Assembly (NCBI GenBank): GCA_036380715.1
Contig: DASVEF010000255.1
Span: forward strand, 1 to 64,000
Reading direction: 5' to 3'
DNA: 64,000 nucleotides
Source: UBA5704 sp036380715
GTDB lineage: Bacteria; Acidobacteriota; Thermoanaerobaculia; Multivoradales; UBA5704
Positions 43,466 through 52,624 of the stretch are shown here, one piece after another; positions within the stretch are counted from its first letter, which is position 1, and each line of letters starts with the position of its first letter. Position numbers and translations under genes: made by a program. The notes below the pieces were generated by a model, which saw only the letters and a program-made list of their open reading frames with translations, did no database searches and was not told where the DNA came from.

Positions 43466-44338
43466 GTGCGCACGATCTTCCACATCTCGGACGTCCACTT
43501 CGGGCCTCCTCACCTGCCGCAAGTGTCGCAGGGGGTGCTGGACTTCATCGAGCGCCAGCGGCCCGACCTCGTCGTGATCTCGGGCGACCTGACGCAGCGC
43601 GCCATGCCGGAGCAGTTCCGCGAGGCGCGCGCGTTCGTCGACCGCATCGCGGTGCCGAGCCTGGTGGTGCCCGGCAACCACGACGTCCCTCTCTACCGGG
43701 TCTGGGAGCGGCTCTTCGACCCCTACGGCGCGTACCGGAAATACTTCAGCCCGGAGCTGGAGCCGATCTACCGCGACGAGGAGATGCTGGTGGTCGGCAT
43801 CAACACCGCGTTCGGCTGGACGATCAAGGACGGCCGCATCAAGCTGCGGCGCCTCCTGGAGGTGGCCGAGCTTTTCGAGCAGGCGCCCGAGTCGCTCTTC
43901 AAGGTCGTGGTCGCCCACCATCACACGATTCCGCCGCCCAACTTCGGCAGCCAGCGGGTGCTCGGCAATGCCTACGAGGCGATCGACCTCTTCTCCAGCG
44001 CCGGGGTGGACCTGATCCTCTCCGGCCACCTGCACCAGGCCTACATCGGCAACTCCGAGGAGTTCTATCCCAAGGGGCGTCCGCCGGTGGTCATCCTGCA
44101 CTCGGGCACGACGACCTCGAACCGCGGGCGCGGCGGCGAGCGCGAGCGGAACACCTGCAACTGGATCCGGGTGGATCAGGACTCGATGATCGTCTCCCAC
44201 TACCGCTGGCATCACAGCCTCAACCGTTTCGCCGAGCACAGCCGCCACTGGTACCCCCGCCAGGAGCGCTCCCCCTACACGCTCGAAGGGCTCACGGTGG
44301 ACGACCCGGTCCCGGTGCCCGTGCCGGAAGCGACGTAG
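43466..44338 (+). CDS. Calcineurin-like metallophosphoesterase
   Basis: 290-aa phosphoesterase with the full metal-site series: DVHFG (HISDVHFGPPH), VVISGDLTQRA, VVPGNHDVPLY, VVAHHHTIP and LSGHLHQAYIG. It resembles the Icc/CpdA cyclic-nucleotide phosphodiesterase group, but the substrate cannot be fixed from motifs. GTG start at 43466, 13 bp after the small membrane gene. Cytoplasmic, no signal. The C-terminus ends in a Pro/Val-rich tail. Confidence 0.9.
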   Translation: MRTIFHISDVHFGPPHLPQVSQGVLDFIERQRPDLVVISGDLTQRAMPEQFREARAFVDRIAVPSLVVPGNHDVPLYRVWERLFDPYGAYRKYFSPELEPIYRDEEMLVVGINTAFGWTIKDGRIKLRRLLEVAELFEQAPESLFKVVVAHHHTIPPPNFGSQRVLGNAYEAIDLFSSAGVDLILSGHLHQAYIGNSEEFYPKGRPPVVILHSGTTTSNRGRGGERERNTCNWIRVDQDSMIVSHYRWHHSLNRFAEHSRHWYPRQERSPYTLEGLTVDDPVPVPVPEAT

Positions 44339-44382
44339 TCCCTGCGATATGATCCAGGCTTCGAGCCTGGGGAGGTGTGACG

Positions 44383-44658
44383 ATGGCTGACAACACGTCT
44401 GGCAACTGGGAAACCGCGAGGATCGTCAACAGTGAGGAGGACGCCGCTCTGGTGGTGGGCTTCCTGAACAGCAACGGCATCGACGCCGAGGTGGAGTCGC
44501 TGCACGCCAGCGAGTTCCCGACCGATGTCGGGCGGCTGTCGGAGGTGCGGATCAAGGTCCCCGCCGACCGGCTGCAGGAGGCGGTCCTGCTCCTGGAGCA
44601 GAGCGACAACGACGCTGACGCGGCCGTGGCGGACGAGGGGGAGCCGGAGACCCGGTGA
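44383..44658 (+). CDS. DUF2007 putative signal-transducing protein
   Basis: 91-aa protein with the DUF2007 core: ARIVNSEEDAALVVGFLNSN, GIDAEVESLH, VRIKVPADRLQEAVLLLE. The fold is small and ferredoxin-like, often encoded next to signalling genes; role unknown. GGAGG lies 7 nt before ATG 44383. Its stop overlaps the kinase GTG start (GTGA), so its level is tied to the kinase, and it may be a substrate or modulator (inference). Confidence 0.82.
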   Translation: MADNTSGNWETARIVNSEEDAALVVGFLNSNGIDAEVESLHASEFPTDVGRLSEVRIKVPADRLQEAVLLLEQSDNDADAAVADEGEPETR

Positions 44659-46745
44659 GCGAGCCCGAGAGCGGCCGCAGCGTCGGGCGCTACCGCATCC
44701 TGGACTTCATCGGCGCCGGGGCGATGGGGGAGGTCTATCTCGCCGAGGACCCCCAGATTGAGCGCAAGCTGGCCATCAAGACGGTCCGCCTGGCCGGGCG
44801 TCCGCAGGAGGTCGAGGACCGCAAGCGCCGTCTCCTGCGCGAGGCGCGGGCCGCGGGCCGGCTGCTCCACCCGAACATCGTGACGCTGTTCGACGCCGGG
44901 GAGCAGGAGGGGCTCCTCTTCCTGGCCTTCGAGTACGTCGAGGGGACGGACCTCGCGTCGCGGCTGGAGAACGGCTCTCCCCTGAGCCTGCGCGATGTGC
45001 TGCGCATCCTCCGCCAGGCGGCGGACGCCCTCGACTACGCGCACCGCCAGGAGATCGTCCACCGCGACATCAAGCCGAGCAACATCCTGCTCGACAAGGC
45101 CGGCCGGGTGAAGGTCGCCGACTTCGGCATCGCCAAGATGGCGGGGCAGAGCACGGAGCTGACCGTGGCCGGCTCGGTCATGGGGAGCCCGCAGTACCTG
45201 TCGCCGGAGCAGATCCGCGGCGAGGAGCTGGACGGCCGGAGCGACATCTTCTCGCTCGGCGTCGTGCTCTACGAGCTGCTGTCCAAGAGGCGGCCGTTCG
45301 ACGGCGAGACGATCACCACGCTGGTCTACCAGATCCTGCACCAGGAGCCGCCGCCGATCTCGGATCTGCGCCAGGTGCCCGAGCGCCTGGAGGTCTTGCT
45401 GCGCCGCATGCTGGCCAAGGACCGCAACGAGCGCTTCGCCGTGGCGGGCGAGGTCGCCGCGGAGATCGCCGCGATCGAGCGCGAGCTGTCCGACGAGACG
45501 CTGTCGGCGCCGGCCTCGGAGCTCCCCATGCAGGAGACGCGGGTGCTGCCGCGGCACACCGGGGAGCCCATCCCCCCGGCCCCGGCTCTGGCGCGGGCCC
45601 CTGCTCCAGCCGCCCCGCCGACCGCTCCCGCGGCGAGCCCCCGCCCCGCGTCGGTCGCCGCGACGGCGAACGACCGGAGCGCGCGTCTCATCGTGGTGAT
45701 CGCGCTCGTGGTGGCCGTGCTGGCCGTGGCCGCCGCCGCGGGCTGGTTCTTCTTCCTGCGCAAGCCCGCGGGCTCGGACGTGGCGCAGGCTCCTGCGCCG
45801 GCCGGCCCGGACCAGACGGCGTCCGCGTCCGAGCGTGGCAGCCTGGAGCCCGCGAGCCCGGCGCTCCCTTCCGCGGAGGAGCCGGACGCCGCTCCGCAGG
45901 ATTCTCCGGTCACCCGCCAGCCAGTCCTGGAGCCCTCGCCTTCTCCGGCGGCGCCCCAATCTCTGAACAGATCTCCGGAGAGGTCTCCGGAGACGACCGA
46001 GCCGCAGCGCGAGCCGATCGCGGAGCCCCAGACTCCACCGCGGCCGCGAGACCTCCAGCCGGTCATCCCGCCGCCGGCCGCCTCGCCCGAGCCGCAGCCC
46101 GGCGGCAGGAGCGAGCCGGCCACTCCGGTCGTGGAGGAACGCGCCGAGGAGGCTTCTCCCACGGCGCCGAGCCCCCGGTCTGACGCCCCGCCGCAGGCGG
46201 ACATGGTGCTGAAGAGCGGCCTGGAGCTCGCCTTCCGGACCACGCCGGCCGACGCCTTCGTGCTGGTCGACGGCACCAACATCGGCCGGGCTTCGGAGTG
46301 GAGCGGACAGAAGGGGGGGCGGACGTACACGCTCGACGGTCCCGGCGAGTATCTGATCAAGATCCGCAGCGCGGGCATGAAGGAGCACAGGATACTCGTG
46401 CAGGCGAGCGAGACCCGGGGCGTCACGCCCGTCCTCACCCGTCTCCAGCCGCTGGCGGGCGAGGAGGCGGAGACTTCGGACCTCCGGGTGATCCGGGTGC
46501 GCGAGGCGGTGGGTTTCCGGGTGGAGCCGCCGGCCGCCGGCATCCTCGTCGACGGCCAGCCCGTGGGGCTCGCGAAGCGGTACCCGGGGCGGCTGGGCAT
46601 GCCGGGCACCTGGCTGCGCCTGCCGCTGGGCCGTCACCGCATCAGCGTGGTCGCGCCGGGGCTCGGCCGGCAGGACTTCGTCGTGGAGGTCACGGCGGGC
46701 GCCGAGAAGGAACGCGACCGGATCGAGGTGGACCTGAAGCCGTAG
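44655..46745 (+). CDS. Hanks-type Ser/Thr protein kinase with extracytoplasmic tail
   Basis: 696-aa receptor-like kinase. The catalytic domain (~12-275) has the glycine loop GAGAMGEV, Lys42 (LAIKTV), HRDIKPSN (136-143), DFG (156-158) and SPE in place of APE (183-185), so it should be active. A Pro/Ala linker precedes one membrane helix (345-368), then a long Pro/Glu-rich region and two PEGA-like beta modules near the C-terminus (PADAFVLVDGTNIG, PAAGILVDGQPVGLAKRYPG). Signals are probably sensed outside the membrane. It lies in a chain of overlapping genes with DUF2007, M16 peptidases and an aminotransferase. Confidence 0.93.
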   Translation: MSEPESGRSVGRYRILDFIGAGAMGEVYLAEDPQIERKLAIKTVRLAGRPQEVEDRKRRLLREARAAGRLLHPNIVTLFDAGEQEGLLFLAFEYVEGTDLASRLENGSPLSLRDVLRILRQAADALDYAHRQEIVHRDIKPSNILLDKAGRVKVADFGIAKMAGQSTELTVAGSVMGSPQYLSPEQIRGEELDGRSDIFSLGVVLYELLSKRRPFDGETITTLVYQILHQEPPPISDLRQVPERLEVLLRRMLAKDRNERFAVAGEVAAEIAAIERELSDETLSAPASELPMQETRVLPRHTGEPIPPAPALARAPAPAAPPTAPAASPRPASVAATANDRSARLIVVIALVVAVLAVAAAAGWFFFLRKPAGSDVAQAPAPAGPDQTASASERGSLEPASPALPSAEEPDAAPQDSPVTRQPVLEPSPSPAAPQSLNRSPERSPETTEPQREPIAEPQTPPRPRDLQPVIPPPAASPEPQPGGRSEPATPVVEERAEEASPTAPSPRSDAPPQADMVLKSGLELAFRTTPADAFVLVDGTNIGRASEWSGQKGGRTYTLDGPGEYLIKIRSAGMKEHRILVQASETRGVTPVLTRLQPLAGEEAETSDLRVIRVREAVGFRVEPPAAGILVDGQPVGLAKRYPGRLGMPGTWLRLPLGRHRISVVAPGLGRQDFVVEVTAGAEKERDRIEVDLKP

Positions 46746-46753
46746 GGGGGCCG

Positions 46754-48067
46754 ATGAGACGGAGCTGGAAAGGAGCGCGATTTCACACGGTGGCGGAGGC
46801 GCTGGAGGTCCCGGCGGTCCTCCCGGGCACGCCGCGCCTGGAGCGCCTGGACAATGGCCTGACCGTCTGCCTGCTGGAGAACCGGCAGGCGCCGATCGTC
46901 ACCTCCGCCCTGTTCTACCGCGCCGGCACGCGCGACGAGGCGCCCGGGCACGGCGGCACGGCGCACTTCCTCGAGCACATGATGTTCAAGGGGTCCGCCC
47001 ACTTCGGCCCCGGCGAGATCGATCGCCGGACGCAGGCGCTCGGCGGCGTCAACAACGCTTTCACGAGCCACGACGCCACCGCCTATTACTTCAATTTCGC
47101 CGCCGACCGCTGGACCGAGGCGCTGACCATCGAGGCCGATCGCATGGCCGCCCTCACGCTCGACCCTGAGCAGGTGACGAGCGAGCGCCAGGTCATCCTG
47201 GAAGAGATCGCGATGTATGAGAGCGAGCCATGGGATGCCCTGGAGATGGAGGTGCAGGCGAACCTCTTCCGGAGCCATCCCTACGGTCTTCCGGTGCTCG
47301 GCACCCGCGAGGATCTGGTGGCCACCGGCCCGGAGGATCTGCGCACCTTCCATCGCCGCCTCTACCGGCCGGACAACGCCCTGCTGATCGTAGTGGGCGA
47401 CCTGGACGGCGGCGCGCTGGACGCGGTCGACCGCACCCTGGGGAGGCTGCCGTCCGGAGCGGAGAGGCGCAACGGCTCCACGCCGCCGCCCTCCCTGCCC
47501 GAATCGTTGTTGAGGATCGAGCGGCGGAAGGGAGAGGTGGCGCGGCTGATGCTCGCGCTGCCGGCTCCGGCGGGCTCTCACCCCGATCATCCGGCGCTGC
47601 GCCTGGTCACCATCCTGCTCGCCGGCGGGCGGACCAGCCGGCTCCACCGCGCCCTGGTCGACGAGGGGCAGCTCTGCTCCTGGATCTCGGCGGACCTCTC
47701 GGAGAGCATGGACGCCAGCCAGGTGACGATCGCGGCCGAGGTCGTTCCGGGTATCGAGCCCGCCCGGGTGGAGGCCGAGGTGCTGCGCGTGCTGGACGAC
47801 TTCCTCCGCGATCCCCCTTGCGAGGAGGAGATCGACCGCGCCAAGCAGATCGCGACCGCCGACTGGGTCTTCGGCCACGAGCGCATGCACCAGCAGGCGA
47901 TCTCGGTCGGCATGGCCATGACCCTCTTCGACCTCGACCACCTGGACCGCCACCTGCGCGGGCTTCTCGCGACCGGACGGGAGCGCATGCAGGAGGCCGC
48001 CTCGCGTTACCTCCGGCCCGAGCGGGGCGCCGTGCTCGGCTGGTCGCTGCCACGGGCGGAATCGTGA
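46754..48067 (+). CDS. M16-family zinc protease, catalytic subunit
   Basis: 437-aa pitrilysin/MPP-like peptidase with the inverted zinc motif HFLEH (71-75) and the distal Glu in ILEEIAMYES (~150). The N-terminal NGLTVCLLENRQAPIV and GGTAHFLEHMMFKG are classic. There is no signal peptide, so the cytoplasm is likely. ATG 46754 lies 8 bp after the kinase stop. M16B enzymes act as pairs of an active and an inactive half; the inactive half is encoded two genes on (49244), split from this one by an aminotransferase. Confidence 0.92.
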   Translation: MRRSWKGARFHTVAEALEVPAVLPGTPRLERLDNGLTVCLLENRQAPIVTSALFYRAGTRDEAPGHGGTAHFLEHMMFKGSAHFGPGEIDRRTQALGGVNNAFTSHDATAYYFNFAADRWTEALTIEADRMAALTLDPEQVTSERQVILEEIAMYESEPWDALEMEVQANLFRSHPYGLPVLGTREDLVATGPEDLRTFHRRLYRPDNALLIVVGDLDGGALDAVDRTLGRLPSGAERRNGSTPPPSLPESLLRIERRKGEVARLMLALPAPAGSHPDHPALRLVTILLAGGRTSRLHRALVDEGQLCSWISADLSESMDASQVTIAAEVVPGIEPARVEAEVLRVLDDFLRDPPCEEEIDRAKQIATADWVFGHERMHQQAISVGMAMTLFDLDHLDRHLRGLLATGRERMQEAASRYLRPERGAVLGWSLPRAES

Positions 48068-49251
48068 CCGACGAGCAGATCCGTCACTGGCGGCGGGACA
48101 CGCCCGGCTGCGCGGGGCGGGTGCACCTGAACAACGCCGGCGCCTCCCTGATGCCACGGCCGGTGCTGGAGGCGATCCATCGCCATATCGACCTCGAAGC
48201 CGAGATCGGGGGATACGAGTCCGAGGACGCGGTCGCGGACCGGATCCGGACGACCTACGAGCACGTCGGCCGGCTCTTCGAGACCGGGCCGGAGAACGTC
48301 GCCCTGGTCGAGAACGCCACGGTCGCCGTGTCCCAGGCCCTGGCGGCGTTCGATTTTCAGCGCGGCGACGTGCTGGTGACCACCCAGAACGACTACACCT
48401 CGAACCAGCTCATGTATCTGTCCATGGCCCGGCGCCTCGGGATCGAGGTGCTGCGCGCCGACGACCTGCCCGAGGGGGGCGTCGATCCCGACTCGGTGCG
48501 GCGGCTGGCCGCGCACCCGCGCTGCCGCCTGGTGGCGCTGACCTGGGTGCCGACCAACTCCGGCCTGGTGCAGAGGGCCGAGGAGGTGGGGGAGGTCTGC
48601 GAGGAGGCCGGGGTCCCGTACCTGGTGGACGCCTGCCAGACCCTCGGGCAGCTCCCGGTCGATGTCGCGCGTCTGCGCTGTGACTTCCTGGCTGGGACCG
48701 CGCGCAAATTCCTGCGCGGGCCGCGCGGCATCGGCTTCCTCTACGTTTCCGACCGCATGCTGGCCCACGATGTCTACCCGCTGTTCGTCGATATGCGCGG
48801 CGCCGGCCTGCGCGATCCCGGCAGCTTCGAGCTGGCGCCCGGCGCGCGCCGTTTCGAGAACTGGGAGTTCAACTACGCCCTGGTGCTCGGCCTGGGCGAG
48901 GCGGCGCGCTATGCCGAAGAGGTGGGGATCGAGCGGGGTGGACGGCGGGCCATGGAGCTGGCGGCCTACGCCCGGGAGAAGCTGGCGGCCGTCCCGGGCC
49001 TGCGGATCGCGGACCGCGGCGAGCGCCTCTGCGCCCTCGTGACCTTGGAGGTCGAAGGCCAGGACGCCCGCGAGGTCGTCCGCCGCCTTCGCGCCGCCCG
49101 GGTCAACACCAGCGCGGCGCTCAGCGGCAAGGGGCCGTTCAACGCGCCCGGCGCCGCGACGCCGATCCTCCGGATCTCGCCTCACTACTACAACACCCGC
49201 GAGGAGATCGACACGGCCGTGGCCGCCCTGGAGGAGCTCCCGCGTGACTGA
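48064..49251 (+). CDS. PLP-dependent class V aminotransferase / cysteine-desulfurase-like enzyme
   Basis: 395-aa fold-type I PLP enzyme. It starts at GTG 48064, overlapping the protease stop. Family marks are VHLNNAGASLMP, ENATVAVSQALAAF, LTWVPTNSGLVQ, YLVDACQTLGQLPVDV and the PLP Lys in DFLAGTARKFLRGPRGIGFLY. It is closest in style to isopenicillin-N-epimerase-like and CsdA-like enzymes of uncertain substrate. Location between the two M16 subunits suggests a shared pathway, such as tailoring or degrading a peptide (inference). Confidence 0.9.
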   Translation: MTDEQIRHWRRDTPGCAGRVHLNNAGASLMPRPVLEAIHRHIDLEAEIGGYESEDAVADRIRTTYEHVGRLFETGPENVALVENATVAVSQALAAFDFQRGDVLVTTQNDYTSNQLMYLSMARRLGIEVLRADDLPEGGVDPDSVRRLAAHPRCRLVALTWVPTNSGLVQRAEEVGEVCEEAGVPYLVDACQTLGQLPVDVARLRCDFLAGTARKFLRGPRGIGFLYVSDRMLAHDVYPLFVDMRGAGLRDPGSFELAPGARRFENWEFNYALVLGLGEAARYAEEVGIERGGRRAMELAAYAREKLAAVPGLRIADRGERLCALVTLEVEGQDAREVVRRLRAARVNTSAALSGKGPFNAPGAATPILRISPHYYNTREEIDTAVAALEELPRD

Positions 49252-50461
49252 GAGGCTGACCGTCCGCGTGCGGCGGGTCGAAGGCGCGCCGGTGGTGGCC
49301 GTGCGCCTCTGGTCGTGCGCCGGCGCCCGGGTGGAAGAGGTTCCCGGACAGGCCCTGCTGACCGGCCGCATGCTCACCGAGGGGACCCGGGGGCGCGACT
49401 GGAAGCGGATCGCCGACGAGGCGGAGAGCAAGGGGATGGCCCTCTCCAGCTTCGGCACCTTCGAGTCCCACGGTGTGGCCATCGACGCCCTGTCCCGCGA
49501 CTGGGAGCAGGCGCTCGACTGGGTGGCCGAGCTGCTGCTGGAGCCGTCGTTCCCCGAGGACCGCTGCGCCTGGCTGGCCACGCAGGCCGCCGCGGAGCTG
49601 GAGAGCCTGGCCGACCAACCGGAGGTCAAGACCGCCTGGGGATTCCTGGAGCAGCTCTACGCTCCGCACCCGCGGAGCCGGCCGCTCCACGGCAGCCTCG
49701 AGAGCCTGACGAGTCTCACCCCTGAAGACTGTGCCCGGTTCCACCGCGCCTCCCTGTCACACGGCGTCCTGGTGGGGGTGGCGGGCGTGGTGGACGAGGA
49801 TGCGGTGCGCGCGCGGCTGGAGAGGTTGCTGTCCGGCCTGCCGGAAGCCGCCGGGCCAGCCCCGGAGCCCCCGCCGCCAAAGGGCTCCGGCGAGCGGCGC
49901 GAGGTCGCGACCGACGCCGAGGACCAGGCCCATCTCTATATCGGCCACCTCACCGTGCCGCGCCGGCATCCGGACTACACGGCCCTGGAGGTGGTGGCGG
50001 TGATCCTGGGATCGGGCGCCGGGTTGACCGGCCGCATCCCGGCGCGCATCCGCGAGCAGGAGGGGCTCGCCTACAGCACGAACGCCCAGACCATCGCGGG
50101 CGCCGGCCTCGATCCCGGCCGCCTGGTGGCCTACGTCGGCACCTCGCCGATGACGGTGGGCAAGGCCGAGACCGGAGTGATCGAAGAGATTGCCCGCCTC
50201 GTGAAGGACGGAGTCGAGGACGCGGAGCTGGAGGAGGCGCGCGCCTACCTCCTGGGCCGCGAGCCTTTCCGCCGCGAGACCGCCCGCCAGTGGGCCGACA
50301 TCCTCACCGAGGCCATTCACTACGATCTCCCGCTGGACGATCCCGAGCTGCGCAAGCGCGAGCTCGAAGCCCTCGACCGCGCCACGATTGAGAGGGTCAT
50401 CCGCGAGCATATCCGGCCGGAGGCGCTGCGAGTCACGGTCGGGTTGCCCCTCACCCCCTGA
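49244..50461 (+). CDS. M16-family non-catalytic subunit
   Basis: 405-aa M16 homologue without HxxEH: the equivalent region reads GQALLTGRMLTEG. It retains the substrate-binding R/Y segment of inactive partners, RIPARIREQEGLAYSTNAQ. It should pair with the 46754 protein to form the closed protease chamber. GTG start at 49244 overlaps the aminotransferase by 8 nt. Its last residues (GLPLTP) and stop codon are supplied by the REP-like repeat that begins here. Confidence 0.88.
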   Translation: MTERLTVRVRRVEGAPVVAVRLWSCAGARVEEVPGQALLTGRMLTEGTRGRDWKRIADEAESKGMALSSFGTFESHGVAIDALSRDWEQALDWVAELLLEPSFPEDRCAWLATQAAAELESLADQPEVKTAWGFLEQLYAPHPRSRPLHGSLESLTSLTPEDCARFHRASLSHGVLVGVAGVVDEDAVRARLERLLSGLPEAAGPAPEPPPPKGSGERREVATDAEDQAHLYIGHLTVPRRHPDYTALEVVAVILGSGAGLTGRIPARIREQEGLAYSTNAQTIAGAGLDPGRLVAYVGTSPMTVGKAETGVIEEIARLVKDGVEDAELEEARAYLLGREPFRRETARQWADILTEAIHYDLPLDDPELRKRELEALDRATIERVIREHIRPEALRVTVGLPLTP

Positions 50462-50603
50462 CCCCCTCTCCCATCGCCCCCCTGCCCCCGGGAGAGGGGG
50501 AGCTCAGCAGGAAAGACAAAGCCCTTATCTCAGACCTTCGCAGGCGTTCCCCCTCTCCCGGTTGGGTGGGACGGGGTGGGAGAGGGGGGCAGGGGGTGAG
50601 GGG
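50447..50603. repeat. REP-like element invading both flanking coding ends
   Basis: CCCCTCACCCCCTGACCCCC, hairpin CTCTCCC...GGGAGAG, a spacer, then CCCCCTCTCCCGG...GGGAGAGGGGG and GGGGGTGAGGGG. It provides the stop of the M16 partner on one side and the last ~24 codons of the converging methyltransferase gene on the other. Confidence 0.78.
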
Positions 50604-51723
50604 TCGCCTCGATCAGCACGTTCGAATACGGCGTCCCCTCCGCCATGGGCGCCGAGGCGATCTCGAACCCGAGCCCTTCGAGCAGCCGGCCCCACTGCTC
50701 GCGGCTGCGGTAGTGGAAGCGCTGCCGCCAGTGCCGGCGGGCGAGCGCGCAGAGCCTCTCCTGGATACGCGTCGCCAGGAAGCGCCAGCCGCCGGCCGCG
50801 TCGGCGTCGCGGATCAGGAGCAGGCCGCCGGGCGGGAGGGCGCGGGCGATGCGGGCGAGGAGGTTCTCCTGATCCCGGGCCGGCAGGTAGTGGAGGACGT
50901 CCAGGAGGAGGATCGCGTCGGCTTCGGGGATCTCGGCGGTGCGCAGATCGGCGACCTCGATCCTCGCCTCGGCGCCGAGCGCCTGCCTCGCGACCTCGGC
51001 CGGCTTCGTTCCGCCTTCCATCCCGGATAGATCGAGGCGGGGAGGTGTTGACCAACCAGCGGGCCAACCGGCGGGCCAGACGCCTTGTCCGGCCTGCTCG
51101 CGGGCGGTGAGGAGGAGGGACAGCACGATCCCCCGGCCGCAGCCGAGGTCGAGGAGCCTCCCCTCGGCGGGCAGGACCCCCTGCCGCAGCAGGTGGAAGT
51201 AGACCGGGTCGTAGCGCAGCTTGGCGCGGACGAACTCCCAATGGAACATGCCCGCCGCAAGGTAGCGGTAGGCGGTCTTCTCGATCAGCGCCACGATCTC
51301 GGGCTCTTTCTGCCGCCGGCGCGAGATCCAGTAGGTGGGAAGGGCGAACGCCACCGCGAGCACGGCGCCGACCACGGCGCTGCCGAGCAGGAGGTCGGCC
51401 CCGAACTGCCAGGGATCCATCTGCCGCAGGTCCGCCGGGCGGAGCGACAGCAGATTCTTGCCGCGCAGCAGGCGGCCGACCTGAAGCTCCCCCAGAACCA
51501 GGAGCGGCCAGACGCCCGGCAGGCTGATGTGCGCGGCGAGGTAGGTGAGGATCTGGTTCAGGCGGAAGAGACGGGCGAAGACGATGCAGAGCGCCAGGTG
51601 AAGGCCGTAGAAGGGGGAGCAGCCGATGAGCACCCCGACGCCGACGGCTCCTGCCTGCCGGCCCGGGGACTCCCCCTCGGTGCGGATGCGGTAGAGCAGC
51701 TCGCGGAGCTTCTGGAGCTTCAT
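50530..51723 (-). CDS. DUF2062 - SAM methyltransferase fusion
   Basis: 397-aa membrane protein. Residues ~1-150 are a DUF2062 domain with 2-3 membrane segments (VGVLIGCSPFYGLHLALCIV, LAAHISLPGVWPLLVLGELQ). Residues ~150-375 are a class I methyltransferase with motif I LLDLGCGRGIVL (190-201), an acidic motif II and DAILLLDVLHYLPARDQEN. The C-terminal ~24 residues (HPLPPSPTPSHPTGRG) are encoded by a REP-like repeat and are unlikely to be functional. It overlaps the deacetylase gene by 4 nt. By analogy with the methyltransferases of aryl-polyene loci it may modify a cluster product (inference). Confidence 0.85.
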   Translation of the reverse strand: MKLQKLRELLYRIRTEGESPGRQAGAVGVGVLIGCSPFYGLHLALCIVFARLFRLNQILTYLAAHISLPGVWPLLVLGELQVGRLLRGKNLLSLRPADLRQMDPWQFGADLLLGSAVVGAVLAVAFALPTYWISRRRQKEPEIVALIEKTAYRYLAAGMFHWEFVRAKLRYDPVYFHLLRQGVLPAEGRLLDLGCGRGIVLSLLLTAREQAGQGVWPAGWPAGWSTPPRLDLSGMEGGTKPAEVARQALGAEARIEVADLRTAEIPEADAILLLDVLHYLPARDQENLLARIARALPPGGLLLIRDADAAGGWRFLATRIQERLCALARRHWRQRFHYRSREQWGRLLEGLGFEIASAPMAEGTPYSNVLIEATPHPLPPSPTPSHPTGRGGTPAKV

Positions 51724-52508
51724 CCGGCGAGCGGCACCGAGCGGAGCCCGCGGGCGGCCATCGCGTCGAGCACCCGCGGCAGCGCCTCCAGGACGACCGG
51801 CCGGCCGTGCCGGTCCCGCGCCACGGAGCCGCCGTCGTGGAGGAGGAGGACGTCGCCGGCGGCGAGGCCGCGCAGGAGACGCGCCGCCACCTTCTCAGGG
51901 TCGCGCTCGACAGTATCGAAGCCGCGCCGGGTCCACGCCGCGAGGGTGAGGCCGGCGGACCACAGCTCGCGGTCCAGGAAGAGGTTGCGGAAGCCGGCGG
52001 GCGCCCGGAAGAACCCGGGCCGGCGGCCGGTCGCCCGCTCGACGGCCTCCTGGGTGCGCCGGATCTCCCGGCGTTGCGCGCCGGGCGGATAGCAGGAGAA
52101 GGCATGTGGATGCGACCAGGTGTGGTTCTCGACTTGGTGCCCGCGGCGCGCGATCTCGGCGACGATCTCCGGAGCGGCCTCCACGCGCCGGCCGATGCAG
52201 AAGAAGGTCGCCCGCGCTCCGTGCCGGTCGAGCAGGTCGAGCACGCGGAGGGTGATTTCCGGGTCGGGACCGTCGTCGAACGTCAACGCCACCTCGGCCG
52301 CGCTCCCGGGCAGCCGGGTGAGGGTGGGGCCGAGCAGCCGGCTGCCCGGTGTAAGACCGGCCGCGGCCAGCGCGCAGTGGTTGGCGAACAGGGTGCCGGC
52401 GATCCATGGCCACTTCTGCGGCGCCAGGGCGAGGGCCACGGCGCCGGCCGCGTGCAGGGCGGCGGAGGTGAGAACGAGGGGGGAAGGGCGCCAGTGTGGC
52501 CGCTCCAT
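51720..52508 (-). CDS. Polysaccharide deacetylase (NodB-homology) family protein
   Basis: 262-aa CE4-type protein. An N-terminal hydrophobic stretch of ~30 residues suggests membrane anchoring. The NodB domain has motif 1 LTFDDGPDPE (76-82), motif 2 HTWSHPH (129-135), motif 3 FFRAPAGFRN, motif 4 AAWTRRGFDT and motif 5 LLLHDGG. It would remove N- or O-acetyl groups from a glycan or glycolipid. Stop overlaps the methyltransferase ATG. A REP-like element fills the space to the next upstream gene. Confidence 0.9.
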   Translation of the reverse strand: MERPHWRPSPLVLTSAALHAAGAVALALAPQKWPWIAGTLFANHCALAAAGLTPGSRLLGPTLTRLPGSAAEVALTFDDGPDPEITLRVLDLLDRHGARATFFCIGRRVEAAPEIVAEIARRGHQVENHTWSHPHAFSCYPPGAQRREIRRTQEAVERATGRRPGFFRAPAGFRNLFLDRELWSAGLTLAAWTRRGFDTVERDPEKVAARLLRGLAAGDVLLLHDGGSVARDRHGRPVVLEALPRVLDAMAARGLRSVPLAG

Positions 52509-52509
52509 A

Positions 52510-52622
52510 GAGCCCTCACCCCCTGGCCCCCTCTCCCGTCACCGGGAGAGGGGGAAATCTGAATGCTTTGGGTGGTGGCGCCCCTCTCCCGGCGACGGGA
52601 GAGGGGGCGGGGGTGAGGGGCC
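52510..52622. repeat. REP-like double-hairpin element
   Basis: Full copy: CCCTCACCCCCTGGCCCCC, hairpin CTCTCCCGTCACCGGGAGAG, spacer ATCTGAATGCTTTGGGTGGT, hairpin CCCCTCTCCCGGCGACGGGAGAGGGG, mirror arm GCGGGGGTGAGGGG. It lies between two genes on the same strand, so it is not confined to convergent junctions. Confidence 0.8.
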
Positions 52623-52624
52623 TC

